Shown here: one piece after another, positions 41,564-49,485 of the stretch
Layout of the letters: each line of letters starts with the position of its first letter
Numbering within the stretch: the first letter of the stretch is position 1
Source of the DNA: Bacilli bacterium
GTDB lineage: Bacteria > Bacillota_I > Bacilli_A > RF39 > UBA660
Length of the DNA stretch: 50,736 nucleotides
Assembly: GCA_028694645.1 (NCBI GenBank)
Contig: JAQVKM010000001.1
Span: forward strand, 164,219-214,954
Reading direction: 5' to 3'
The notes under the pieces: generated by a model
What the model was told of the DNA's origin: nothing
The model's database searches: none
What the model saw: the letters and a program-made list of their open reading frames with translations, nothing else
Program-made: the position numbers and the translations under genes

Positions 41564-42976
41564 ATGAAAAAAATAGAAACAGAATTACAAAATAAAATCA
41601 AAGTGGTAAAAGGAACAACTAAAAACAGATATATATTAGATGAAAGTTTATTAAAATTATGTCACTTTCCACTTGTTTTAGCTAATAAAGAAGAAGAAAG
41701 ATTATTAAAAATAGCTAAAATATTTATTGAATGTAATGGAAATATGTTAGAAGTACAAAAAAAACTTGAAATTAATTATTATTCAATAGATATTTTATTA
41801 AGAAATATGTATTTATCATATACATTAAATAATAAAAGTTATAAATTAATTAATGAATATTTAGAGGTTAATCAATTATTAAATACAAACAAACTAAGTG
41901 AAAGAAAAAATCAATTAGAAAAAATAGTAAAAATATTTCAAAAAAGAAATTATAATATTAAGAAAACGGCTTCTACTTTGGGTTTAACTGATGCAACAGT
42001 TATTAATTTATTATCATCACAACATACAAAATTTTTGTTAGAACCAAATGAACAAGTAATATTATCAGCTATAATTGAAAATTATACTGTTGAAGATAAT
42101 GAATTAAAAAATAAAAATATTCTTGAAGATGGATATGAAGCTATAAATAATAGACATGACAAATTATTTTTAGCTATAATGTTAAAATATATATTTAATT
42201 TTAAAAAAGAAGATCTAATAAATATATATGGATCATCTATTGGAAGTAAAACAGGAAATGAAATGTTAGAGGATTTAAAACTGTTTTTTAATGATAAAGA
42301 AGTTATTAATGAAATAGAAAAAGGTTTAATTGACATAAATCCAATACATGAAATACCAGACTTAGTATTAGAACATAGTATTCAATATTTAGAACAGTTA
42401 AAAAACAATGCTAGTTTAGCTGATAATAATTTAAAAAACGAAATATTAAGTAATATTGAAATGACTAAATTATTCATATCAATGATTAATAGAAAAGGTT
42501 CTATATCATGTATTAGAAAAGTTGTAAAATTAAGTGATAAAAAAACATTTACAATGAATTTTCCAAATAACTTAAGAAAATATATGTCAATTAGCGTTAT
42601 GAAAGATTATTATAGTTATTTAAAAACAGCACGTAATGATTATAAAGAAAATACTTATTTTGAGTTTTCTAAATTACCATTAATTAAAAGAGAAAAACTA
42701 TTAGCTAATTTATTATGTGAAAATAATTTTGATATACCTAAAACAGCTTTTGAACTTCATACGAAAAGTGAAATAGTTAGAGCATATTTAAAAAAAGGTG
42801 AAATAATAAGAACACATATGGGTGAAGAAGTTTATTTAAAGTATATGGAAAGTGTTGAAAAAAATAAAATTAATGGAAAAATAAATTTTGGTTTAACATC
42901 ACCAGTTCCTGTTGTACCTGTTGTTTATAAAAAAAGAAGAGAAACTCCAAAAGCATTAAGAAATTATGTTAAATAA
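41564..42976 (+). CDS. Unknown protein with three repeated HTH-like units
   Basis: This 470-residue soluble protein is not recognised. Three stretches share length and pattern: residues 48-81 (LKIAKIFIECNGNMLEVQKK...), 118-151 (LEKIVKIFQKRNYNIKKTAS...) and 376-411 (REKLLANLLCENNFDIPKTA...). Each is a helix ending in I/L-F/L, a C/K-x-N turn, a K-T-A-x-x-L type second helix and a recognition-like third helix ending LL or YL, as in Fis- or Psq-type helix-turn-helix domains. Between them is a helical linker region of some 220 residues; the C-terminus is Pro/Val-rich and basic (PVPVVPVVYKKRRETPKALR). A multi-HTH DNA-binding protein is the natural reading, but the target and any regulator role are unknown. 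It has its own strong promoter and terminator. Confidence 0.6.
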   Translation: MKKIETELQNKIKVVKGTTKNRYILDESLLKLCHFPLVLANKEEERLLKIAKIFIECNGNMLEVQKKLEINYYSIDILLRNMYLSYTLNNKSYKLINEYLEVNQLLNTNKLSERKNQLEKIVKIFQKRNYNIKKTASTLGLTDATVINLLSSQHTKFLLEPNEQVILSAIIENYTVEDNELKNKNILEDGYEAINNRHDKLFLAIMLKYIFNFKKEDLINIYGSSIGSKTGNEMLEDLKLFFNDKEVINEIEKGLIDINPIHEIPDLVLEHSIQYLEQLKNNASLADNNLKNEILSNIEMTKLFISMINRKGSISCIRKVVKLSDKKTFTMNFPNNLRKYMSISVMKDYYSYLKTARNDYKENTYFEFSKLPLIKREKLLANLLCENNFDIPKTAFELHTKSEIVRAYLKKGEIIRTHMGEEVYLKYMESVEKNKINGKINFGLTSPVPVVPVVYKKRRETPKALRNYVK

Positions 42977-42979
42977 TAA

Positions 42980-43002
42980 AGTTCCCTTTTGGGAATTTTT
43001 TT
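42980..43002 (+). terminator. Terminator after the triple-HTH gene
   Basis: GTTCCC / GGGAAT stem (42981-42986, 42991-42996; outer G-U), loop TTTT, and T-run. Confidence 0.78.
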
Positions 43003-43010
43003 GATATAAT
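43002..43010 (+). promoter_or_regulatory. Extended -10 promoter of the 43027-hemW unit
   Basis: TGATATAAT, 16 bases before the ATG, with TTAGGTGATGTT between. It begins inside the T-run of the terminator before it. Confidence 0.55.
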
Positions 43011-43026
43011 CTTATTAGGTGATGTT

Positions 43027-43392
43027 ATGAATAGTTTTTTTAAAAACATGGATGAGAATACCTATATACAAATATTTAATGATGATAAATTTGCTTCTTT
43101 TAAAGAGAAATATCAAGATAAAAATGTAGTTGAAAACAACATTGAAGAAATAGTTATGGATATGGATTTGTTAATAGAAGGGGTTAATACGCCTAATGAT
43201 GCTCCATATATTGAAATGGGTTTAATAATATTAGAATTAAATGCCAGAGGATTTAAATATTCTAAAGAATATGGAAAATATAATTACTTAGATAGAATAA
43301 ATGAATTAAAAGAATATTATCATTCAAAAGGTATTTCTAATCAACAGATGTTAGATATTATACATAATTATAAAAAAGTGAAAATAAAATGA
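43027..43392 (+). CDS. Unknown 121-residue protein upstream of hemW
   Basis: AGGTGATGTT precedes the ATG. The product is soluble, acidic in the middle (NIEEIVMDMDLLIEG) and ends basic (YHSKGISNQQMLDIIHNYKKVKIK). Three predicted helices follow each other; no motif of a known family was seen. The stop overlaps the hemW start by four bases (ATGA), so the two are co-translated. A role near haem or radical-SAM chemistry is suggested by position alone. Confidence 0.6.
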   Translation: MNSFFKNMDENTYIQIFNDDKFASFKEKYQDKNVVENNIEEIVMDMDLLIEGVNTPNDAPYIEMGLIILELNARGFKYSKEYGKYNYLDRINELKEYYHSKGISNQQMLDIIHNYKKVKIK

Positions 43393-44483
43393 AATATGTT
43401 TATATACATATTCCTTTTTGTGACAATATTTGTAGCTATTGTGATTTTACTAAACTATATTATAATGAAAAATATGTATTAAACTATTTAGAAGCTTTAA
43501 AAAAAGAAATTTCAACATATGAAATAAATGAAAAATTAAGAACTTTATATATTGGCGGAGGAACTCCATCTTGTTTGAATATCAATCAATTAAATGTATT
43601 ATTTGATATTATAAAAATTTTTAAATTTGAAGATAATTATGAATTTACAATTGAATGTAATGTAAGTGATATAACAGAAGAAAAACTAAAATTATTTAAA
43701 AAAAATAAAGTAAATAGACTTAGTATTGGGATTCAAACTTTTAATCAAGATTTAATTAAATATTTAAATCGAAATCATGATGAGGAAAAAACTATAAAAG
43801 CCATCGCTCTAGCTAAAAAATATATCAATAATATTAATATAGATCTAATATATGCTATTCCAAAGCAAACCGTAAATGATTTAATTAATGATTTAAATAA
43901 GTATTTAAAACTTGATATTAATCATATATCAACTTATTCATTAATTATTGAGCCACATACTGTTTTATATAATACTAAAACAAATTATGTAGATGATGAA
44001 CTAGATTATAAAATGTACGAATGCATTTGTGATTGTTTAGAAAAAAATGGTTATAATCATTATGAAATTAGTAATTTTACAAAAAAAAATTATGAATCTA
44101 TTCATAATTTGAATTATTGGAATAATGGTAATTATTATGGTTTTGGACTAGGAGCAAGTGGATATATATATAATAGAAGATATACAAATACAAAAAATAT
44201 TGATGAATATATAAAAGGAAATTATATATTTGAAGAAAATATTTTGTCTAAAAAAGAACAAATGGAAGAAGAAATGTTTTTAGGACTTCGAAAAATGGAT
44301 GGTGTAGATATCAAATTATTTGAAAAAAAATATCAAAAAAATATAAATGAAGTATTTGATATTAATAATTTAGTAGAAAGTAAAAAATTAATTATTGAAG
44401 ACGATAAACTTAAGATAAATAAAAAATTTATTTATCTTTCAAATGATATATTAATTAATTTTATAGGTGATGAAAATGAATAA
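43389..44483 (+). CDS. hemW: HemW-type radical-SAM protein
   Basis: HemW (formerly HemN-like YqeR) is a radical-SAM haem chaperone; most members are not coproporphyrinogen oxidases. It has 364 residues. YVYIHIPFCDNICSYCDF is the cluster motif C-x3-C-x2-C followed by D-F as in HemW. Then TLYIGGGTPSCL, ECNVSDITEEKLKLFKKNKVNRLSIGIQTFNQDLIKYLNRNH, IDLIYAIPKQTVNDL, STYSLIIEPHT, YEISNFTKKNYESIHNLNYW and the C-terminal winged part. True HemN has another Cys before the motif, missing here. Its place after lepA agrees with Bacillus (lepA-hemW). Confidence 0.92.
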   Translation: MKYVYIHIPFCDNICSYCDFTKLYYNEKYVLNYLEALKKEISTYEINEKLRTLYIGGGTPSCLNINQLNVLFDIIKIFKFEDNYEFTIECNVSDITEEKLKLFKKNKVNRLSIGIQTFNQDLIKYLNRNHDEEKTIKAIALAKKYINNINIDLIYAIPKQTVNDLINDLNKYLKLDINHISTYSLIIEPHTVLYNTKTNYVDDELDYKMYECICDCLEKNGYNHYEISNFTKKNYESIHNLNYWNNGNYYGFGLGASGYIYNRRYTNTKNIDEYIKGNYIFEENILSKKEQMEEEMFLGLRKMDGVDIKLFEKKYQKNINEVFDINNLVESKKLIIEDDKLKINKKFIYLSNDILINFIGDENE

Positions 44484-45054
44484 ATCAAAATTATTTGAAA
44501 CAGAAATAAATTATATTAAAAAGCTAAAATATAAAGAAAATTTAAAAACAATGATAGATTTGCTACCAGATTATTTTTTTGAAATACCTGCTTCTTCAAC
44601 GGGAAAATACCATCCTGCTTTTTCATTAGGTCATGGAGGATTATTAAGACATACTAAAGTAGCAGCTAAAATAGCATATGAATTTTATCAAAATGAATCA
44701 ATAACAGATATATTTAATGATGATGAAAAAGATTTGATGATGTTTAGTATTATTTTACATGATGGATTAAAATCAGGTCTTGCAAAATCAGAGTATACAT
44801 TAATTGATCATCCATTATTGATATCAAATTTTATTAAAGAAAATAAAGAAAAATTAACTTTAACAGATTCTGAAATTTTATTTGTTACAAGCTCTATTGA
44901 AACACATATGGGACCTTGGGTTAATGATTATCAAGGCAATAAAGTTTTGAACAAGCCCAAAAATAAATATCAAAAATTTGTTCATATGTGTGATTACATA
45001 GCAAGCCGTAAATTTTTAGATGTTAAGTTTGATAAAAATGAAATAATAAATTAA
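44476..45054 (+). CDS. HD-domain phosphohydrolase, substrate unknown
   Basis: It has 192 residues from the ATG after TATAGGTGATGAAA inside the end of hemW (8-base overlap). HD motif residues are visible: SLGHGGLLRHT (H53, H59), IILHDGLKSG (H95, D96), DHPLLI and ETHMGPW with a further His. A metal-bound phosphohydrolase or nucleotidase is the natural reading. It differs from the ppGpp (RelA/SpoT) and HD-GYP families. It is the last gene of the 43027-hemW unit. Confidence 0.8.
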   Translation: MNKSKLFETEINYIKKLKYKENLKTMIDLLPDYFFEIPASSTGKYHPAFSLGHGGLLRHTKVAAKIAYEFYQNESITDIFNDDEKDLMMFSIILHDGLKSGLAKSEYTLIDHPLLISNFIKENKEKLTLTDSEILFVTSSIETHMGPWVNDYQGNKVLNKPKNKYQKFVHMCDYIASRKFLDVKFDKNEIIN

Positions 45055-45082
45055 AAATATTAATTAAATTTAATATTTTTTT
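45053..45082. terminator. Bidirectional terminator between convergent genes
   Basis: AAAAATATTAA (45053-45063) / TTAATATTTTT (45070-45080) with T-run on the forward strand. Confidence 0.7.
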
Positions 45083-45086
45083 AATA

Positions 45087-45566
45087 TTATCCATTAATAA
45101 GAGATGCTGACTCATTAATTAACATAGCATTTTTATCTAATTTTTTTAATATTTTTATTAAATATTTTCTTTTTTTTCGGTATGTCATTATAAAATAAAT
45201 ATATTTATTTTTGCTTATATCTTTACCATTTATCAAGGTAAAACCAAAATTATTTTTATTTAATTGTTCATTAATGTTTAAATCAGTAATGCAAATTATT
45301 AAACAAGTTCCTAAAGCTAATTTTTCTTCTAAAAAAGAACCAAGATATGATCCTAAAAAACATCCCAAAGAAAAAAAGATGATTTTATATAAATCTTTAT
45401 TAAAATCAATTATGACTAAACTAGTTGAAATAATAAAAATAACTGCACAAATAAATTGTAATAAAGCCCCAACTAATTTTTTACCATTTGAAACCATAAT
45501 TAATCTTAGTGTCGATATAGCATTTTCAGATATTTTTAAAATCAGTATAATTAAATAAATAAGCAT
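45087..45566 (-). CDS. UPF0316 (DUF5698 plus DUF2179) membrane protein
   Basis: I start at the ATG after GGTGATAAATATT on the reverse strand (MLIYLIILILKISENAIST), giving 159 residues; upstream in-frame starts lack a site. Three membrane helices make the N-terminal DUF5698 part, with ISENAISTLRLIMVSNGKKLVGALLQF and LGCFLGSYLGSFLEEKLALG, the UPF0316 signature. The C-terminal DUF2179 alpha/beta domain follows (TCLIICITDLNINEQLNKNNFGFTLINGK). DUF2179 domains may bind cyclic or small ligands, but their function is not established. It is slightly shorter than the usual 170-180 residues of the family. Confidence 0.82.
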   Translation of the reverse strand: MLIYLIILILKISENAISTLRLIMVSNGKKLVGALLQFICAVIFIISTSLVIIDFNKDLYKIIFFSLGCFLGSYLGSFLEEKLALGTCLIICITDLNINEQLNKNNFGFTLINGKDISKNKYIYFIMTYRKKRKYLIKILKKLDKNAMLINESASLING

Positions 45567-45640
45567 AATATTTATCACCATATATATTTTTATATATTTA
45601 TAAAAAATTATACAATAACCTAGTAATTTATAGGTTAAAA

Positions 45641-45649
45641 TGCTATAAT
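45641..45649 (+). promoter_or_regulatory. Extended -10 promoter of the 45672 unit
   Basis: TGCTATAAT, 22 bases before the ATG, with GTGGTGATAAT between. Confidence 0.55.
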
Positions 45650-45671
45650 TGATAAAAGTAGTGGTGATAAT

Positions 45672-47186
45672 ATGACAGAAAAAGAAAATATGATTAAAGA
45701 AATAAGTCAATATTTTGAATATATTAAAGGAGTCTATCTGATGACTTTTGATAAAGTATTAAGCGAAGATGTTAAGCAAAAAATAAAAAATATAACTACG
45801 GAAATATTAGAAATAGATGAAGAAAGTGAATTTCAAATAAAAACAATTAACAAAATAAAATTTTGTTTAAATATTGATGAATTTATTAAAAATAATAATT
45901 TTGAAAATGAAAACTTTAATGATATTGATGAATCGGGATTAAGAAAAATAAATTATTATATTGAAAATAAAAATAACTGCTTAAAAATAGCTAAAGATTG
46001 TTTGCTAGAAAATATATTATTATATTTTATGGATAACAAAATTTTAGATGTATTAACACTTGGAACAGTTAATTTATTAGCTTATAATATTTCTAAAAAA
46101 CATAATTTAAAAACATTAGGTAATTATGAAAAAGAAAAAGAAATAGTCAAAAGTATAATAAAAATAACTGGAGAAAAAGCTTTTTTTGAAGCGGTTTTGA
46201 ATGATAATAGAGATATTATAAAAAACATATATAATAAATATGTAACAAATATTGAAGAAGATAATTTTGATAATTTGATTAAAGAACTAAATGATATATA
46301 TAGTAATTATGGAAAAAATAAAGATAAAGTATATTATGCAGATAGTTTATATTACTATCAAAAAATTAATTATAAAAAGCAATTAGATCAAATAAACAAA
46401 GTAGCTCAAACAAAACAAAATATGATAAATATAAGTTATGAAAGACTAGAGTCAATAATTGATTGTATTAAAGAATTGGATCGATATAAAATACTTTATA
46501 CTAATGAAGAAAAAGTATCACTTTATTATGCTTCTATTAATTTAAAAAGAATTGTTAACAAATTAAATGAAGATCAAAACATTGATAAATATTTTGAAGA
46601 AGCTTTAAAAATAGAAAATGAATTAAGGCCACTTGCAAGCAAAGTATGGAATTACTATTTAAATAGCAATGATTATGATGAAGAACATCAAAATTGGTTT
46701 TTAATTGAAACTTTAGAAAAAGGATATAAAGAAAATAATAATCGATTTGTAATAACAAACTTAATAACAAATGATAATATTAAAATATCAAATAATGACA
46801 GTAGATATCAATATGGTTTTATATATTCAATAAAAGAAAAAGCTGTTGTTTATGCATCTTATGATAATATTTTATATAAAGAATATAGTAAAACAAATGA
46901 TTACAAAGATAATATTAATACTATTATAAATGAAGATGAAATATTAGAAATAGAAGAATTAAAACATTCATATTTAATGTCTCCTAGAAATTTAATTGTT
47001 AAAACAATTAAAAATAATAAAAAATATAATGAGGTTTTAATAGATAAAAAATATGCAAAAAGAATTGGCATCTTATGTATTGTAAATAATACTGAGGATG
47101 ATATTTGCTATAATAAAGCTAAAGATTTAGCTGATAAACATGAGTTACCTTTAATACCAATAATAACTAGCAATGAATCAAATTAG
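45672..47186 (+). CDS. Unknown 504-residue protein
   Basis: The family is not recognised. It is a soluble, helical, Asn/Lys-rich protein: an N-terminal helical half (residues 1-270, many short acidic helices), a middle part with LRPLASKVWNYYLNSNDYDEEHQNWFLI, and a beta-rich C-terminal half (NNRFVITNLITNDNIKIS, YQYGFIYSIKEKAVVYASYDN, EELKHSYLMSPRNLIVKTI, NEVLIDKKYAKRIGILCIVNN). The C-terminal part reads like a compact alpha/beta domain ending with HELPLIPI. The two halves with different texture suggest a regulatory or binding part plus an enzyme-like domain, but nothing proves that. The stop overlaps the AlkD-like gene by 14 bases, so the two are co-translated. Confidence 0.6.
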   Translation: MTEKENMIKEISQYFEYIKGVYLMTFDKVLSEDVKQKIKNITTEILEIDEESEFQIKTINKIKFCLNIDEFIKNNNFENENFNDIDESGLRKINYYIENKNNCLKIAKDCLLENILLYFMDNKILDVLTLGTVNLLAYNISKKHNLKTLGNYEKEKEIVKSIIKITGEKAFFEAVLNDNRDIIKNIYNKYVTNIEEDNFDNLIKELNDIYSNYGKNKDKVYYADSLYYYQKINYKKQLDQINKVAQTKQNMINISYERLESIIDCIKELDRYKILYTNEEKVSLYYASINLKRIVNKLNEDQNIDKYFEEALKIENELRPLASKVWNYYLNSNDYDEEHQNWFLIETLEKGYKENNNRFVITNLITNDNIKISNNDSRYQYGFIYSIKEKAVVYASYDNILYKEYSKTNDYKDNINTIINEDEILEIEELKHSYLMSPRNLIVKTIKNNKKYNEVLIDKKYAKRIGILCIVNNTEDDICYNKAKDLADKHELPLIPIITSNESN

Positions 47187-47835
47187 AAAAAAATTATTTG
47201 AATTATCTGAATTAAAATATAAAGAGTTTAGCACTAAAATATGTGTTTCAAAAAACGAAGTAATTGGGGTTAGATTACCTTATTTAAGAAATTTAGCTAA
47301 AACAATTGATTATCATAGTTATTTAAGAGAAAATCACACTTATTTTGAAGAAATAATGCTTGAAGGAATGGTAATAGGTAATATTAATAATTTGGATGAA
47401 AGTATAAATTATATAAAAAAATTTGTCCCAAAAATAGATAATTGGTCTATTTGTGATAGCTTTTGTTCTAGTTTAAAAATAACAAAAAAAAATAAAGAAA
47501 AAATGTTTGATTTTATAATTAATTACAAATCATCTAATAGTGAATTTGAAATCAGATTCTTAATAGTTATGCTATTAAATTATTATATAGATAACTGTTA
47601 TATTAATAAAATATTTGAAATAATTAATGATGTAAATAAGAAAGATTATTATGTTAAAATGGCTATTTCTTGGTTATTATCTGTTTGTTTTATAAAAGAA
47701 GAAGATAAGACTTATGAATATTTAAAAAATAATAATTTAGATGATTTTATTATAAATAAAACAATTTCTAAAATAAGTGATTCATATAGAGTTGAAAAAT
47801 ATAAAAAAAGTGAATTAAAAAAACTAAGAAAATGA
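47173..47835 (+). CDS. AlkD-like DNA alkylation repair protein
   Basis: AlkD proteins are HEAT-repeat DNA glycosylases that remove bulky N3/N7 alkyl bases without base flipping. It has 220 residues, typical for the short form. The visible blocks are the first-repeat VIGVRLPYLRNLAKTI, IDNWSICDSFCSSLKI (the conserved W-x-x-C-D), and FEIRFLIVMLLNYYID, DYYVKMAISWLLSVCFI, the aromatic and Arg pattern of the DNA-binding groove. There is no clear ribosome site; the ATG lies 14 bases before the stop of the gene upstream, so it is translated by coupling. The superfamily call is sound, glycosylase activity is inference. Confidence 0.82.
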   Translation: MNQIRKKLFELSELKYKEFSTKICVSKNEVIGVRLPYLRNLAKTIDYHSYLRENHTYFEEIMLEGMVIGNINNLDESINYIKKFVPKIDNWSICDSFCSSLKITKKNKEKMFDFIINYKSSNSEFEIRFLIVMLLNYYIDNCYINKIFEIINDVNKKDYYVKMAISWLLSVCFIKEEDKTYEYLKNNNLDDFIINKTISKISDSYRVEKYKKSELKKLRK

Positions 47836-47858
47836 ATAATTCATTATGATTAAAATTT

Positions 47859-47884
47859 AAATAAGCTGTTAGGCTTATTTTTTT
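47859..47884 (+). terminator. Terminator after the AlkD-like gene
   Basis: AAATAAGC / GCTTATTT stem with a 6-base loop and T-run. Confidence 0.85.
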
Positions 47885-47894
47885 CACAAAAATT

Positions 47895-47916
47895 ACAACA
47901 AAATTTCATTTGTTGT
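47895..47916 (+). promoter_or_regulatory. Candidate operator (inverted repeat) upstream of the ABC transporter
   Basis: ACAACAAA (47895-47902), six bases, TTTGTTGT (47909-47916): a perfect 8-bp inverted repeat 41 bases before the permease start. It overlaps the region where the -35 should lie (a possible TTTCAT, 19-base spacer, TATAAA at 47929-47934). No T-run follows, so it is not a terminator. Confidence 0.45.
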
Positions 47917-47957
47917 TCAAAAAACTTTTATAAACTTAAATAGGAAGGAGAAGAAAA

Positions 47958-49478
47958 ATGTACATATTAAAAAATGCATACACAAATATTATAAGAGCTA
48001 AAGGAAGGAATATTTTACTTGGAATAATCGTTATGGCAATCACAATAGGAGCTTGCATTGCTATTACAATTAACAAATCAGGTAATGCAATCGTTTCATC
48101 ATACAAGGAAAATAATCCTCTTGAAGTTAGCTTAAGTCTAGATACAATGTCATATCGAGATGCAACAGATGAAGAAAAAGAAGCTTTCAATTTAATAGAT
48201 ATCGATACTATAAATTCAATAGGTAATTTGGATTTAGTAACAGGATATTATTATACATTGCAAAGTAGTTTAAATAGTAATCAAATAGAAGCTGTTAGTT
48301 ATGATGATTTATTTGCTAAACCATCTCAAACAACAGAAAGCAGTGATACTCAAACTAATACAGAAACTACTAATAGACCAAGTGGTGGCAATATGATGGA
48401 ATCTTCTGGTGACTATACATTGTTAGCATATTCTGATATATCATATAATGAAGATTTCATTAATGGTGATAGAAAAATATTAGAAGGAACGATGATTGAT
48501 AAGGATAATACAGATAATGTCATTGTTATAAGTGAAGAGTTAGCTACTAATAATAATTTAGAAGTAGGTGATTCAATTACATTTGTTAATACAAATGATG
48601 AAACAATAACATATGAATTAAAAATAGTTGGTATTTATGAAATAGTTAATGAAAATTTTGATATAGGCATGGGAAGAAATATGACTAGTTCAAGTAATCA
48701 AATATATACTAATATAACAGTGCTTAATAATATATTATCAGATAATGGGGAAATGTCAGATTATGAAATGTCTAGTAGTATATCATCAGCTTTTTATATT
48801 GAATATGAAGATTTAGATCAATTGACAGAAAAAATTAGGGAATTAGGAGTAAGCGAATATTATTCAATAACTACTAATGAGGATGAAATAACAGAAACTT
48901 TATCACCTATTAAAAATATAGCAAGTTTTTCATTTACATTCTTAATAATAATATTAATTGTTGGAGCCGTTGTACTTACAATAATTAATTTATTTAATAT
49001 AAGAGAACGTAAATATGAAATAGGTGTTTTAAGAGCTATCGGAATGAATAAAATGAAAGTAACTTTACAATTAGTAATTGAAATATTTATTATCGCATTC
49101 ATTTCATTAATAATTGGTACCGGAATAGGAACTTTATGTGCTCAACCAGTAAGCAATTATATGTTAGCTCAAGAAATTGAAAACTATACAGAGGAACAAA
49201 GTAATATATCAAACAACTTTGGTGGAGAGGGATTTACTAGACCTGGTTTTAATAATTCATCTAGTACAAACACTGATACAACAAATACACAAGATAATAA
49301 GATAAAACCACAAACGACCACAACAAATTATGTGTCAAATTTAGAAGTACATACTGATATAACAACAATTTTACAATTATTTGGAGTTAGTTTACTTCTT
49401 ACAATAATAAGTGGAACAGTAGCTGTAATGTTTGTAAATAAATATGAGCCAAATAAAATTTTACAGAATAGAGGGTAG
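47958..49478 (+). CDS. MacB/FtsX-like ABC transporter permease
   Basis: It has 506 residues. AGGAAGGAGAAGAAAA precedes the ATG. One N-terminal membrane helix (about 20-40, GIIVMAITIGACIAITI) is followed by a long extracytoplasmic MacB-type periplasmic core domain (to about 315, including GDSITFVNTNDETITYELKIVGIYE) and then two helices around the conserved FtsX segment (FNIRERKYEIGVLRAIGMNKMKVTLQLVIE, near 345-375). A Ser/Thr/Asn-rich exposed insert of about 60 residues (SNNFGGEGFTRPGFNNSSST...) lies before the last helix; a second such stretch (SSDTQTNTETTNRPSGG) lies in the core. Such permeases act in peptide or drug resistance or envelope stress by mechanotransmission. The ATPase gene follows 7 bases later. 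Confidence 0.88.
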   Translation: MYILKNAYTNIIRAKGRNILLGIIVMAITIGACIAITINKSGNAIVSSYKENNPLEVSLSLDTMSYRDATDEEKEAFNLIDIDTINSIGNLDLVTGYYYTLQSSLNSNQIEAVSYDDLFAKPSQTTESSDTQTNTETTNRPSGGNMMESSGDYTLLAYSDISYNEDFINGDRKILEGTMIDKDNTDNVIVISEELATNNNLEVGDSITFVNTNDETITYELKIVGIYEIVNENFDIGMGRNMTSSSNQIYTNITVLNNILSDNGEMSDYEMSSSISSAFYIEYEDLDQLTEKIRELGVSEYYSITTNEDEITETLSPIKNIASFSFTFLIIILIVGAVVLTIINLFNIRERKYEIGVLRAIGMNKMKVTLQLVIEIFIIAFISLIIGTGIGTLCAQPVSNYMLAQEIENYTEEQSNISNNFGGEGFTRPGFNNSSSTNTDTTNTQDNKIKPQTTTTNYVSNLEVHTDITTILQLFGVSLLLTIISGTVAVMFVNKYEPNKILQNRG

Positions 49479-49485
49479 GTGAATT

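Noticed and set aside
45211-45558. Forward reading frame of 115 codons opposite the UPF0316 gene
   Set aside because: No ribosome site, and the reverse strand encodes a recognisable family with a proper site.
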